64,000 nucleotides of DNA. Origin: Muscardinus avellanarius. Lineage: Eukaryota; Chordata; Mammalia; Rodentia; Gliridae. The stretch spans positions 71,570,947-71,634,946 of the forward strand of contig OY726567.1 in NCBI GenBank assembly GCA_963383645.1, given 5' to 3'. Positions 1 through 11,509 of the stretch are shown here, piece after piece. The notes beneath the pieces are model-generated. The model had not been told where the DNA came from. It saw nothing but the letters and a program-made list of their open reading frames with translations, and made no database searches. The stretch's first letter is position 1. Each line of letters begins with the position of its first letter. Both the position numbers and the translations under genes were made by a program.

Positions 1-151
1 AGTAGCTGGGAGGCAAAACAGGAGGGCCACAGGTTTGAGGCTGGCCTTAGAAATTTAGCGAGCCTCTCTTCCACAAATAAGATTAAATAGAGCTAGGGGT
101 GTAGCTCAGCAGTAGAGTGCCCCTGAGTTCAATCCCTGGTACCACAAAAAA
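1..151 (+). mobile_element. B1-dID-type SINE, cut by window start
   Basis: Begins inside the B1-like half and runs through the ID-like box (GTAGCTCAGCAGTAGAGTGC) to a poly-A-rich tail. Confidence 0.85.
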
Positions 152-474
152 GTAAAACCTATCTCAAGTAAAAAATACCAAAAAAATCTAATATGCCTTC
201 TAGTCTAAAGCCATTAAACTTACTAAAGTCAAAGGCCATCCCAGTAAATAGAGGACATATAAGATTCATGATTTAGAAGATGGAATGATGTTAAGATGTT
301 ATTTCTCCCCCAAAATGATTTGTAAGTTTATTACCATCCTGATCATATCCCAGCAGATTGGTCTGGGGGCATGAACAGACTCTGCATTAAGGATAGGCAG
401 AGAGCCAGAGCGGCCATCGTGAAGGGAAACAAGAGATTTGGAGATTTCCCTAGGAGATAGCCAAATGTATCCTG
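152..474. other. Single-copy intron
   Basis: No repeat or gene is recognised in these 320 bases. The composition is AT-leaning. Confidence 0.5.
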
Positions 475-695
475 AAGCCGGGCGTGCCGGTGCGTGCCTG
501 TCAGCCTGGTACTTAGAAGGCTGAGATAGGAGGAGCTCTGGTCTGTGGCCAGCCGCAGCAACTTAGTGAGGCCCTCTGCAACTCAGTGAGACCCTGTTTC
601 CAAATAAAAATAAAATAAGGCTAGGGGTATAGCTCAGAGGCAGAATGCCCCTGGGTTCCCTCCCTATTACCAAAAAAAAAAAAAAAAAAAAAAAG
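475..695 (+). mobile_element. B1-dID-type SINE
   Basis: Complete but diverged copy from GCCGGGCGTG to the poly-A tail. The tail grades into a GGAA repeat. Confidence 0.88.
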
Positions 696-744
696 GAAGG
701 AAGGAAGGAAGGAGGAGAGGGAGAAAGGAAGGAAGGAAGGAAGA
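672..744. repeat. Pure purine tract, A-run then (GGAA)n
   Basis: 73 bases without a pyrimidine, grown from the SINE tail. Confidence 0.9.
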
Positions 745-776
745 TAGAAAAAGAAAAGAGAGAGACTAAAGAAAAA

Positions 777-840
777 GGGCTGGGGGTGTGTAGCTCAGAG
801 GTAGACCGCATCTAGGTTGAATCTCCAGTAACACAAAGAA
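777..840 (+). mobile_element. SINE fragment, ID-like half only
   Basis: GGGCTGGGGGTGTGTAGCTC through CCAGTAAC. The left half is missing. Confidence 0.75.
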
Positions 841-847
841 GGGAGGC

Positions 848-951
848 AGGGAAGAAGGGAGGAAGGGAGGGAGGGAGGGAGGGAAGAAGGGAGGACTAGA
901 GATGTAGCTGGGAGGTGGAATGCCCTTTGGTTCAATTTCTACTACAAAAAT
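848..951 (+). mobile_element. Purine tract followed by another ID-like SINE half
   Basis: A (GGGA)n tract at 848-894 is followed by a degenerate ID-type half (GATGTAGCTGGGAGGTGGAA) ending in A-rich sequence. Confidence 0.65.
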
Positions 952-1559
952 ACATAAATAAGTAAGACACACATTGATGCAAAGCAAAACACAGATTAGG
1001 AGAGTCCCAGCAGTACCTAACTTGAATGGAAGGGCTGTGACTAGAACAGAGAATTCCTGCACCTTGTTGAGAACCAGAGGCAGAAGGTGCTGAGCCCTGG
1101 CGTGAACCAAGAGGAGCCAGATACCTCCAGCCTCCGGCCAGCCCGCAAGTGTGCCCCGCTGCTCTGGCAAACAGACAGCAGCAGGTGGTCTCCACGGAAA
1201 CTGAGGGCGCGGCACACCCAGCCTGCCCTGCTGAGTGGTCCGAGAGGAAGCCAAGGATGTGTGCGTGTAAAGTGCTCAGAGCAGCAGCATCTAGAACTCC
1301 CTAAACTACAGAAAACCTGGAGGTCTTTACAACCCAAGTATGAAAAAATATATTTAATATTTACACAGTGGAAAGTTCAGAGCAATTAAGAAAATTAGCC
1401 CTTTTCCCTTTCCTCTGAAAACACTTGCTGGCAGCACCTGAGGCTGCAGCATCTCTGGTTACCCCAATATAACTCCCAGGCTAAAGAGATTCATCCATCA
1501 GAAAAATGGTTAAACACTGGTTATTACTCTATTTTTGTTACAATAAGATTAGAGACAAG
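952..1559. other. Single-copy intron
   Basis: No recognisable gene or repeat. Open frames on both strands overlap each other and have no family resemblance. Confidence 0.5.
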
Positions 1560-1693
1560 AGCTGGATGTGGTGACACATGTCTGTCATCCCAGCACTTGG
1601 GAGGTTGAGACAGAAGGATCACAGACTAGAGGCCAGCCTCAGCAACCTAGTGAGACCCGGTAGAGGTAGACCGCCCCTAAATACCATCCCCAG

Positions 1694-1696
<3 letters not shown>
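1560..1696 (+). mobile_element. B1-dID-type SINE with internal deletion
   Basis: The B1-like half is followed directly by the end of the ID half. The tail has become the adjoining CA repeat. Confidence 0.82.

Positions 1697-1728
<32 letters not shown>
1697..1728. repeat. (CA)16 microsatellite
   Basis: Sixteen uninterrupted CA units at the SINE tail. Confidence 0.95.
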
Positions 1729-1733
<5 letters not shown>

Positions 1734-1886
1734 GACTACAGACAAGTTCTGCCTAAAAATTACTCCAAGAATAGTTTTTATATTTTATTTTCACATTGAA
1801 AACCAGATTTGCTGCTTCAGTCTCAAAGCCCATGTTTATGGAAAATGAAATAAATGCAGCAGCAAGGCTGCACTTTCTTTTTCTTT

Positions 1887-1888
<2 letters not shown>

Positions 1889-1932
<44 letters not shown>

Positions 1933-2130
1933 TGTGGTACTGGGGATGGAACCCAGGGCATTCTACCTCTGAGCAAAACTCCCAGCCCAATTTTTTTTTT
2001 TTTTTTGAAACAGGGTCTCACTGAGTTTTAGAGGGCCTCACTAAGAAGCTGAGGCTGTCCTCAAACCCAAGTCCTCCTGTCTCAGCCTCCTGAATGCTGG
2101 GATTACAAGCGTGCGCCACCACGCCCGGCT
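1889..2130 (-). mobile_element. B1-dID-type SINE with poly-T and (GT)n tail
   Basis: The reverse-strand tail is T-run 1889-1919 plus (GT)8 at 1920-1936. The ID half and B1 half follow, ending CACGCCCGGCT. Confidence 0.92.
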
Positions 2131-2609
2131 TTGCACTTTTTTTTCTAAACAGGAGAGGGGTTGGAAAACTCCAGGCACACACAACACACGCCTCGCCCAT
2201 GAATCTCACACAGACAATGCTGACTAACAAAAACCAAGCACAAACCAGCACGGCCGGGGTGCTCTCCTTTACCGCATCCATACCAGTGAATTAAAGTCGG
2301 CCAGGGGCTCCGGGGAGCAAGGCTGCGGTAGAGAAAGCACTGGGGCCCGGGGCTGCCAGCCACATGCCCTGTGATCTGAATGGTGCACACAGACTTCAAC
2401 ACAAGCACTGCTTGGAAGAAAACACCTGTGATGGAGCTGAGGCAGAATAGAGACCAGTACACGGAGTCACGTTCCTGAAGATTCCACTGCACCGCCGGAG
2501 CTGGCAAAACCAGAAAAAGCTAACTGTGCACCCAGAGGAGAATGGACATTTTTGGAGGCAATGGTGGGGCTCCTGGAAAAGCACAGGCTAAGCTGGACCT
2601 CCTTAGGAT
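2131..2609. other. Single-copy intron
   Basis: No gene or repeat recognised. Confidence 0.45.
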
Positions 2610-2785
2610 GGTCTCCAAAGTGTACTCAGGAGGCTAAGGCAGGAGGATCAGAGGTTCCAGGCCAGCCACAGCAACTTAATGAGGCCCTCGGCAATGTAGC
2701 GAGAACCTGTTTTCAAATTTTAAAACGTAGCATGCCCTGGTATTAGAATGCCCCTGGGTTCAATCCCCAGTACCCACCCCCAAAA
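2610..2785 (+). mobile_element. B1-dID-type SINE, 5' truncated
   Basis: Starts in the B1-like half (GTACTCAGGAGGCTAAGGCA) and ends with the ID-type CAATCCCCAGTACC. Confidence 0.8.
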
Positions 2786-2906
2786 AAGCTCCCAATGCCG
2801 GGTAAACTCAAGTGGGTATTCTACTCGTCAGAGACTCTGAAAATGAATGAATTGCATCAATAAGGACCAAAGTTATGGTTCCATTTTTAGAAAACCCAGA
2901 CGCAGA

Positions 2907-3100
2907 GTCAGGCGAGGCGATTCAAGCCTCCAATCGCAGTGCCTGAGAGGCTGAACCTGGAGAAGGGCAGGTTCGAGGCCAGCCTTAGCAACTTAGCGAA
3001 ACCTTGTTTCACACTCAAAAGGGCTGGGATGTAGCTCCGAGGCAGAACAGCAGAACACCGCTGAGTTCACTCCCCCATAACAGGAGAAAAAAAATACACA
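2907..3100 (+). mobile_element. B1-dID-type SINE, diverged
   Basis: Both halves are recognisable. The ID half carries a short internal duplication (CAGAACAGCAGAACA). Confidence 0.78.
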
Positions 3101-3862
3101 CATTTAAAAAAAAAAAGTTTGACCACCGTTTAAGGATCTGGACACATGATGCACGAGGTGAAACTGGAAAACACCCAGACGCGAGGCAGGTGGGCCAGAG
3201 GCTCCTCAGCAGAGCTGGCTTGCTGTTTCTGAGGCCGGGGACTGACCAGAGAAGAGTCTGTTTTATACTCGCCCGCTTGTTTTTCACAAGTACGTGTGTC
3301 ACAAGAGAAAGGATGAAAGGTTGGTAGACAGAGGCGGTGGTGGCCCTACCCGATTCCACTCCGGCTGCCAGGGTTGCTGCTTGACTCTAGGACTCGTGGA
3401 TCTGGGATCTGACAGCCACGAAGCCAACCACTGCCGCCGAGCTCACCCGGAGGGGCAACCTCGCCCAGCGCCAGGAAAAGCTCTGGCTGAGCTGGGCCGC
3501 CCCGTCCCCAACGTGTGAGTTCCCGACAATGGACAGAATCCATTTCTCCTTTGCGTGCACAACTTACGGCAGTTCAAAGGTGTCTTAAGATGTGACTTCC
3601 TTGCACTAGTTCAGAGGAGGGATAAAAATAACTTGTTCACAAACAAAAACATTCCAGAACGTGGACCACCTAATCCCGACCACACACAGCAGCAGCAGCA
3701 GCAGCAGCTCAGCGGCGCCCAAGGGGCCCTGCATCTCCTCAAGGCCACACCCACCCCTGCAGGGCCCAGGGGCAAACACAGTAGGGCGTGGTGCCTGTTT
3801 CCTGCTCCATTCCTTCCAGGACAGCACTCACTCACTCACCCACTCATTCATTCATTCATTCA
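3101..3862. other. Single-copy intron with (CAG)7 and (ATTC)n
   Basis: Contains a short CAG run near 3690-3708 and a CTCA/ATTC tetranucleotide stretch at about 3825-3863. No gene is seen. Confidence 0.6.
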
Positions 3863-4031
3863 TTTTTGAGGTACTCAGATTGAACAGAGGAAGCTCTACA
3901 GCTTAGCTACATCCCCAGCCCTTTTGATTTATTTTGCAACAGTCTCACTGAGTTACTGCATGCTCGCCTTGCAATCCTATCTCAGCTTCCCGAGTATTGG
4001 GATGACCTGTGTGCACCACAGTGCCTGGCTC
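3863..4031 (-). mobile_element. B1-dID-type SINE, diverged
   Basis: Reverse-strand ID half (CTTAGCTACATCCCCAGCCC) followed by the B1 half. Confidence 0.85.
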
Positions 4032-4494
4032 AGGTAGGCACAGCAGACATTTCAGCTACTCCAACCCAGAATGGCCTGTGGTCTCCAGCTCTCATGGGAT
4101 CAGGCTGCCTCCCCTCTCCTTCTGTCCTGACAACACCTGGATTTCTTCCTCCACGTGCAGAGGATGATGACACTTTGGGAAGGAGTGGCGGGATCTCACT
4201 GAGCCACAGACCCGGAAGAACTGCAGAGGTCCAAAGGTCTGTCCTCTGCGTGTTATGCACAGAGGAGGCCTGAACGCTCCAGCATGCCGGCCGGCACCCA
4301 GAAGGCGCTGGGACACAGCAGGGACTGGGGTCACGTCTGCTCCTGACCACTGAGGCCTGCGCCTCCTGCAGCTGGCGGAGAAAGGAATCCAGGACAGGGG
4401 AGGCCTGCTTGTGCTTCCTGCCGTGGCGACCTCCACCCAACCTCCAGACATTTCTCATGTAGCAGCAGCACTGGCCATCTGCTGACCACTCTTC
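4032..4494. other. Single-copy intron
   Basis: GC-rich with two overlapping minus-strand frames that match nothing I recognise. Confidence 0.45.
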
Positions 4495-4697
4495 CTTTTT
4501 TTTTTTTTTTCTTTCTTTTTGGTACTGAGAATCGAACCCAGGGGCATTCTACCTCAAAGCTACATCCCCAGCCCTTTTTAAATTTTTATTTTGAAACAGG
4601 GTCTTGCTAAGTTGCTGGGGCTGGCCTCAAACCCAAGATCCTCCTAGCTCAGCCTCCCAACTACTGGGATTACAGGCGCGTGCTGGCATGCCCAGGT
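4495..4697 (-). mobile_element. B1-dID-type SINE
   Basis: Full copy with a T-rich tail at 4495-4520. The two halves are joined by a TTTTTAAATTTTTATTTTG linker. Confidence 0.92.
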
Positions 4698-5362
4698 GCT
4701 GACCAGTCTTATGTACGCCTTGGCCCTCCTCTGAGATCAACACCGGCCACACCGTGCACTGCACACAAGGCACCACCCTAAGCTCGGCACCTCCCTGGCC
4801 TCTGGGGATGAACCGTGTGCAGAGGGGCCTCTGCTGGAATGGGGCTGCAGGAAGCAGTGCCACTTACCACAGCAGCCTCCCAGATCAGTGGTCTTGAACT
4901 GTGGGAGATCAGTAACGTCTGCGAAGAGTTCTCTAGCTTACAGAGGCTATTTGATAGAAATGCATGCTCTGGTCCTCCCAGCAAGCAAGAAGGACAAGAA
5001 GGGAAGGGTCATGATGATCGCTCTCATCTCCAGAGCAGCTGACTCGGGCCACTGTACTCAAGGCAGCATGGCAGAGAGTCAGACCTGAGACACTACCCAG
5101 AATGCACAACCCCATGCTCACTGGCACTCTGGAACACACCGTTGGATTCCACAGGGGTCACAGGGCAGGATGTCGCCATGACAACCAAGCCATGTGTCTG
5201 TAGCCACCATGTAAGTAAGCTGCTGATGGAGGCCAGGGGCCCCATCAGCTGCACCACAGGCAGTGTTCTCCAGGACCTGTGTCCCCGTGCCTGCTCGCTC
5301 AGGACCCGAGGTGGAGTTAGGTAGAAAAAAAAGGGGGATTTTATGTCACTAAAAAACTATTT
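4698..5362. other. Single-copy intron
   Basis: No gene or repeat recognised. Short frames on both strands are mutually overlapping. Confidence 0.45.
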
Positions 5363-5560
5363 CATGCTGGGTGTGGTGGCGCACATCTGAAATCCCCAGT
5401 ATGTAAGAGGCTGAGACAAGCGGATTGTGGGTTCAAGGCCAGCCTCAGCACTTTAACAAGACCCTCAGCAACTTAGTAAGACCCTGTTTTAAAGTTAAAT
5501 AAATAAAAGGGTATAGCTCAGAGGTAAGCTGCTCTTGGGTTAAACCCCTAGTACTAAAGA
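5363..5560 (+). mobile_element. B1-dID-type SINE
   Basis: Starts GCTGGGTGTGGTGGCGCACA. The ID half is shortened before the box-B-like GGGTTAAACCCC. Confidence 0.88.
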
Positions 5561-5579
5561 AGATTTCTTGCTGAAAGTT

Positions 5580-5830
5580 AGCTTTCCCTGCTTATATTCT
5601 ATAAATAAGAATCTGCAACCATGTTGTGGCATATTAGGGCAAACTGGAAATAGCTCATTTCAAATAAGAAAATGGTTTGTGTTCACCCAGTTCTAGAAGC
5701 CAATTTTCAATTGCTTAAAATAGTCATGATATTTTACCAAGGTAATTATACTCTTAGCTATCAGTAACAATTAACTCCTTAGACTGGAGCCGCTTAATAA
5801 AGGTCTCAAAATAAAATTGCACATTCCAAG
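5580..5830. promoter_or_regulatory. Candidate conserved non-coding island
   Basis: AT-rich, repeat-free stretch with several TAAT/ATTA cores (GGTAATTATACTC, AACAATTAACTCC, CGCTTAATAAAGG). It may be conserved regulatory DNA or an old unrecognised repeat. Sequence texture is the only evidence. Confidence 0.25.
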
Positions 5831-6037
5831 CACTGTATACTTAAATGTCAAGCATACAAACAGGCCCCTTGGAGGAGAGGCAGAAGCTTAGAGCTATCAG
5901 TCAGCTCCACTAAGGGCTGGATCCGGAGCCCCATGGAGGGCAGCGCTCTACCCTGGAGAGGTGGGCTGGGGATGCAGGGAGGCAGAAACCCCTCCCCAGC
6001 AAGACCAGGGGAAGACTGGCCAGCAAAAGATGCTGAG

Positions 6038-6246
6038 TAGCCAGATTTGGTGGCACCTGCCTGTAATCCTGGGAGGCTGAGGCAGGAGGATTGCAGTTTC
6101 AAGGACAGCTTCAGCAATTTAGGGAGACTTTCAGCGACCTAGAGAGATCCTGTTTCAAAACAAAAAATAAAAAGGTCTGGGGTGTAACTCCGAGGTAGAA
6201 TGCCCCTGGGTTCAACCCCCCCCACCCAGTACCAAAAAAAAAAAAA
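6038..6246 (+). mobile_element. B1-dID-type SINE
   Basis: Complete copy with a C-run inserted in the ID half before CCAGTACC and a pure A tail. Confidence 0.88.
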
Positions 6247-7185
6247 TCGGAAGATAATGAGGCCCTTGGCAACCTCCTGGGAACAGTGCAGGGAGCGCTC
6301 CCAGTCACAGACAAGCCAGGCTAGGTCTGACGTGCCCAGGCCGGGGTCCTCAGGAGGTGCGTAGCTACAGCAGATGCCACCTGGGCGAGCCGCTGCGTGA
6401 TGAAGTACGCTATGCCTCTCCCTGGACCTGCCTGATGAACAGCCGCAGCACGCTGGCTGGCAAGACAGATCCCTGCATCCCGAGCCCAGGGACCGCGCAG
6501 CGATTGGTATCGATCCATTGCACCACGCCTTGGGGGGACAGTTGGTACAAATAATCAGTCAGTGTGGGGCAATCAATACCCACCTTCCCGCTAACTCAGA
6601 GTGACGCCTGTGAACACAGCGAGGGTCAGGGAGGCCAACTTGCACGAGAAAGCCATCAGCTTCTCTTCTGCTAAGCAGAGGAGAAAATGGAAATTTCCTG
6701 CCTTGGGAGCTCCAGGTGCGAATGTCAAGGACAGAAACTCGCCAAGAGGCAGCCAGGCCGGGGCTTCGGGAAGCCTGAAGGACTCAGCTGGACAGCAGGA
6801 GCTCAGGCTCAGCAGGGGCCGAGATGATGCCCCGCACGTGCCGGCGTGAGCGCTTTCTCACCGTGACTGGTCTCAACTGGAATCAGTGTCTGAACAGCCA
6901 CTGAAACCAAATACGACATAGAGCGCGGTCACATGGAGCCACAGGCCACCGGCCCTCAAGAACAGCGGGGAACACACAGATTCACACATGTGAACTCCGT
7001 ATACACAACCACTGTGCTGGTGCCCTGCCTGACCCCTCCCCCAACAGCAGGATGACCACAGCCACGGCGCGACAGTGGCTCCTCTCCTGGCTGGTGGCTC
7101 GTGCTCCCCAACCCTCCACCAACGGACCCTCTCCCTCGACTGCCCCGGCTGTGGCAAGCATCAGAGTTTTCAAAACAAGGCCACT
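6247..7185. other. Single-copy intron
   Basis: No gene or repeat recognised over about 940 bases. Confidence 0.5.
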
Positions 7186-7363
7186 GCTGGGCGTGGTGGT
7201 GCACGCTTGTAATCCCCGCGCTTGGGAGGCAGAGACAGGAGGATCACTCAGGTTCGAAGCCAGCCATGCTGGCCTAAGAGACCCTGTTTCCAAGTAAAAA
7301 TATAAAAAAATGGTCTGGGAGTGTATCCCGGAGGTAGAAGGGCTTCCAGGAACCCCAGTACCA

Positions 7364-7398
<35 letters not shown>

Positions 7399-7401
7399 AA
7401 A
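7186..7401 (+). mobile_element. Young-type B1-dID SINE, box-B-replaced subfamily
   Basis: Carries the diagnostic block GGGCTTCCAGGAACCCCAGT in place of the usual ID box B. The tail is (CA)n at 7362-7376 then about 25 A. Confidence 0.92.
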
Positions 7402-7649
7402 CAAGGCCCCTGTACATTTCCATCCTTGCACACTGGCATCGTTGGGCCCGATGACATCTGTTCAGAGATGTCCACGCCTTGCTCCCTGGGAGACACAGGA
7501 ACTTTGCAGATGCAATTATGGTAACAACCCGTCAAATCAGGAGATTACCACGGATTATCTGGACAAGCCAGTCTAACTCCAGAGGGCTGTGACAGAAAGA
7601 GAAGCTGGAAGCCAGGCCTGGGGACCACAGAACAAATAAAGCGACTTTC

Positions 7650-7744
7650 TGTAGGCTACTGTATCCACCTTTAATCCAGTATTTGGGACGCTGACACAGG
7701 AGGATTGCAGGTTTGAGGCTAGCCTCAGCCACTTAGTGAGACTA
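7650..7744 (+). mobile_element. SINE fragment, B1-like half
   Basis: Only the left half survives, abutting a pyrimidine tract. Confidence 0.7.
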
Positions 7745-7860
7745 TTTTTTCTTTTCTTCTCCCCCCTCCCCTCCCCTTCCTCTCCCCTCCCCCTCCCCCT
7801 CCCCCTCCTCCCCTCCTCCTTCTCCTTCTCCTTCTCCTTCTCCTTCTTCTTCTTCTTTTT
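7745..7860. repeat. 116-base pure pyrimidine tract
   Basis: T/C only: CCCCTCC units grade into CTTCTC and then CTT repeats. It lies between two oppositely oriented SINE pieces and is probably the expanded tail of the right-hand one. Confidence 0.95.
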
Positions 7861-8022
7861 GGTAGTGGGAATTGAATCCAGGACACACTACCTCTGAGAT
7901 ATACTCCCAGCTCTTTCTTTTTAGAAACAGGGTCTTGCTAAGTTGCTGAGGCTGACCTTGAACCTACAGTCCTTCTGTCTCAGTCTCCCAAATACAGAAT
8001 TGTAGGCATGCACTGCTGCACA
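7861..8022 (-). mobile_element. B1-dID-type SINE
   Basis: Reverse-strand ID half then B1 half. Its tail is the pyrimidine tract to its left. Confidence 0.85.
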
Positions 8023-8024
8023 TA

Positions 8025-8026
<2 letters not shown>

Positions 8027-8071
<45 letters not shown>
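8027..8071. repeat. (AT)22 microsatellite
   Basis: 45 bases of perfect AT alternation, self-complementary. A short TATA repeat recurs at 8092-8103. Confidence 0.95.
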
Positions 8072-8076
<5 letters not shown>

Positions 8077-8107
8077 TTTTAAAATATGGTGTATATATAT
8101 ATAAACT

Positions 8108-8238
8108 TTTTTTTGAAATATGGTCTAAATTTGCTAAGGGTCTCACTAAGTTACTGTGCTCTGGCCTCCAACCTGCAAGTCTCCCGTCTCAGCCTCTCAA
8201 GTTCTGGGATTGTAGGCAAGGACCACCATACCCTGCTT
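8108..8238 (-). mobile_element. SINE fragment, B1-like half
   Basis: Reverse-strand left half, from the T-rich linker to a degenerate CCATACCCTGCTT end. Confidence 0.78.
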
Positions 8239-8269
8239 AAAGACATTTTTGACTCACTGTATTTTTTTT

Positions 8270-8435
8270 CAGCTTGGGATGGGTTGATCAGGACATGACC
8301 CCGCCCTATGTCAAGAAACATCTGTAGTCATGTAAAACACAGCCACCAGGGGCACAAATGACAGGTACAAGAGGCCTCTGAATAATCTTTGCAATTTCCT
8401 GCAGATCTATATTTCAAAATAAAACTAAAACACCT
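8270..8435 (+). mobile_element. Probable ancient L1 (L1M) 3' end
   Basis: The terminal pattern AATCTTTGCAATTTCCTGCA followed by an AAAATAAAA tail resembles the mammalian L1M 3' end. Confidence 0.45.
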
Positions 8436-8631
8436 TCAGCTGAGTCACCAGCGGGGCTACAGGTTCACAGGCAGGTAAACACACAGAGGAAGCCAGGCCT
8501 CCCACTGCTGGGCTTTTACAGGAAGGAGGCGAGTAGCTCACAGGGGGCTGGACAAGAGCAAGTGGGGGCTCCACTGTGAACTCGGGGCTGTGACCAGGTG
8601 GTCCCACACAGCGCGTGCGCATTAATGAAAG

Positions 8632-8670
<39 letters not shown>

Positions 8671-9059
8671 CTCCCTGCTGTTGTGACTGTAAGGGCCTCA
8701 GGTCAACAGTACCCAAGTAACAAGAGACACAACCTAGACCCCAGACTCACTTTCTGACACCACTGAGCCAGGTGCGCCTTGCACTGCCAGAAGGAGGACA
8801 GGGCCTAAAACTAACAAAACTCACACACAAGTGGGCACACGTGTCAAAGGGATCCAGGACTGAAAGACCCCCAGGGCTGCATCCACAGAATAAAGTAGCA
8901 GTGAAGTAAACTCAAAATAAATACCAAGTCCATCTGATATAGACAAATAAATGGGGAGCACAGATAACCCGCCCATGCTGAAGAATTCCAAGTACTTTGT
9001 GTCAAACCCTGCCCTCAAGGAGGGGCCACTGACTTCCCGCCTGGTGGGTGTGGATGGAG
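8436..9059. other. Single-copy intron with (CG)/(CA) tract
   Basis: Contains GCACGCGCGC at 8631-8640 running into an AC repeat to 8669. Nothing else is recognised. Confidence 0.6.
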
Positions 9060-9577
9060 CACAGTGACCTCCTTAAGCACGAGGGAGAAACAGGACGTCA
9101 CAGGACCCAGCCAGCGCTCAAGGCATCATTAGCAGCAGCAAGTCACACCGACACAGTGTGTCCCTGGTACTGTGTGACGAGTGGAATTTCACCTCTTCAG
9201 TCCTCCTCCAAACCCACAAGCCCCCAGGTAACTGTGGGAAAAACACCAGGCAAGTCCCAAAAGAGGAGCCTGCCTCAAAACTGTTCAGCTCACCAGAAAC
9301 AAAGCCTGAGCTACGGTACTGGCCAGGAGGAGCCCAAGGAGCCATGGGTACCAAATGTCATGCAGTGCCTCAGACAGGATGCTGGGAGAGAAAAGGACCT
9401 GGCCTATGAACTGAGTGGCTACAGAAATACTGATTATAGTTAACAATAATGCATCAATGCTGATTGGTTAATTGTATCAAACGGGCCACACAACTGCGAA
9501 CTTAAAAATGGCAGATGTCAGACATAAGGGAACGCTGAACTATCTTTATAATATTTCTGCAAATCAAAAACTGTTTT
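9060..9577 (+). mobile_element. Ancient L1M 3' UTR
   Basis: The order of motifs follows the L1M 3' UTR: TGTGACGAGTGGAATTTCAC, GGAGGAGCCCAAGGAGCCAT, ATGCTGGGAGAGAAAAGGAC, a TAGTTAACAATAATGCATCA region, and an end with CTATCTTTATAATATTTCTG. It is non-coding. Confidence 0.75.
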
Positions 9578-9770
9578 TGCCAGCACAATGGTGTATATCT
9601 GTAATCCCAGTACTTGGGAGGTTGAGACAAGAGGACGGCAGGTTTCGGTCCAGCCTTGGCAACTGAGCAAGATCCTGTTTCAAAAAGAAAAAAAAGAAGA
9701 AGAAGAAAAGGTTTGGGGAATAGCTCAGAAGTAGAATGCCTCTGGGATCAACCTCCAGTACTAAAAAAAT
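9578..9770 (+). mobile_element. B1-dID-type SINE
   Basis: Complete diverged copy inserted at or near the L1M 3' end. The linker is an expanded AAG repeat. Confidence 0.85.
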
Positions 9771-9825
9771 AACAAAGAAAGCCCAAAAACTGTTCTAAAT
9801 ATTAAAACAGTAGAGGTAAGCAGGT

Positions 9826-9826
<1 letters not shown>

Positions 9827-9874
<48 letters not shown>
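9827..9874. repeat. (CA)24 microsatellite
   Basis: 24 uninterrupted CA units, one of the longest pure dinucleotide runs here. Confidence 0.95.
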
Positions 9875-9877
<3 letters not shown>

Positions 9878-10212
9878 CTTGGCTAAGCAGGTACACATAC
9901 ATAAAGCCTGGAACATACACTGTGCCCTGAGAATTGCCCTAAGCTGTCTTGTACATACCATATACATGACTGAGCATCACACGGCTTGTAAGGGGTGGCA
10001 CACTGCTGGGATGGGATGCCAGAGCAGTTGGCAGGTGAGGTCGACTCACCGAGGGACTCGGGATCATGTCAAGAGGACGCTGAGAGACGGTTTTGAGATC
10101 ACGGGGCAAGTTTTAGCTCCCAGCCCCGACCTCGCACTCTTCATCACACAAGGAGGCTGAGCCTCCAGGTTGTGGGACGCAGCGCATCCTCCACCTAAAG
10201 ACTGCCTAGTTG
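9875..10212. other. Single-copy intron
   Basis: No gene or repeat recognised. Confidence 0.45.
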
Positions 10213-10350
10213 CTGGGTGTGGTGGCACACGCCTGAAACTGCAGTACTTGGAAGGTTGAAAAGGAGGATCCTAAGTTTGAGGCTAGCCTCGGCAATTTAG
10301 CGAGACCCTGTTTCAAAATAAAGAGGGTTGGGTTGTAGCTCCTGGCATAA
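10213..10350 (+). mobile_element. B1-dID-type SINE, 3' truncated
   Basis: The B1-like half is complete. The ID half stops after GGGTTGTAGCTCC. Confidence 0.8.
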
Positions 10351-10962
10351 AAAAATTGCCCACTACCCCAACTACACAGCCTTGCTCCCCATCTGATCTC
10401 AGAGCCCCCACAAGGCCTGGCACTGTGTGGGCAGCCATGCCCGTGGCTGCTGGACCAGGGCTTCCGTCTTGGCCTGTTCCAGGTGTCTACAGGCTGTCAT
10501 TAGCGGCAGCTTTATGACAGCCTTCTTTCCTCTTGTCGTGGGTCTGTATAGGAAAAGGCCAGCTCTTCATAATGCTTTTGTAAACAGTAAATCGGTCAGG
10601 TCTTTGCTAAAATCTCAGCCCAGACAACAGCTAGCTCCGTGTCATTACTGCGTTCTCTGTTATGACTGGCCAGCGTGTGCCCTGAGTGTTACTGCCGCCT
10701 TTTTCCCACCACGAGGGCCCTGACCGCATATCTGCATCACAGGCATCTCCTGCCAACACCAGCAGACGCATGACAGACATTTTGAGAAGACTGGAATATG
10801 AGTGAGGCCCGGGCAGAGCAGGCCACAGAGCAAGAGCCAAGGATCTTCTCTGCTAAGGAGCTGCCCGTGAGGATGCTCTGGGAATCTGACCTCTCTACAG
10901 TCCACCTCCAAGGGCAGGGTCTCGAATCAGCGTCTGGGGCCTGCAGAAAAGGGTCGGCCTCA
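10351..10962. other. Single-copy intron
   Basis: No gene or repeat recognised over about 610 bases. Confidence 0.45.
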
Positions 10963-11045
10963 GGACTGGAGATGCAACTCAGTGGCAGAGTGCTTGCCTA
11001 GCAAGTGTGAGGCCCTGGGTTCAACTCCCAGGACTGCAAAAAAAG
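10963..11045 (+). mobile_element. Free-standing ID element (tRNA-Ala-derived SINE)
   Basis: A full tRNA-like body including the anticodon-arm region lost from composite copies (GAGTGCTTGCCTAGCAAGTG), then GGGTTCAACTCCC and an A tail. Confidence 0.9.
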
Positions 11046-11509
11046 AAGGTGGGGAGCGGGTGGTAGCCTCTACACAGGTCCTGCAAAGGCCTGTGTGTTG
11101 CCAGGACAATGCGAGGCCTCCTTTTAAGAGACTGCTAGGTATTGCCAAGGAATGCACAGAGGCAGCCATGAAACAGCAGTGTAAAAGGACTGAAAACAAT
11201 TTATTTTCTACAAGCTTTGAAAGCAGGAGGTCAAAGAGAGAGAGAGCCCAGTTTTCAAAAGACACAATTGAGGGCAGCCAGACAATCATCGTCAGAGGCT
11301 GCAGCTTCTGGTACTTGCCAGGGGCACCATCTTTCTCAGGGCAGAGGAGCTGGTGACACATTGCCCCCACCCCTCCACTCAACATCAGTGAGAGAACAGG
11401 TGGGGAGTCTGCCCGGCAAGCTGGACACTCCACGCTTACCTACAGAGCGCCTGGGGAGAGATTTGGCATTTTCCTTCTTTGTCTTCTGAAGTTTCAGTGC
11501 CCATGTTTA
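11046..11509. other. Single-copy intron
   Basis: No repeat recognised. Confidence 0.45.

Noticed and set aside
10963..11045. tRNA-Ala gene
   Set aside because: The body is ID-type, with an A tail and SINE-style divergence and no terminator or intact cloverleaf. It is a retroposon, as are those at 20048, 53936 and 62742.
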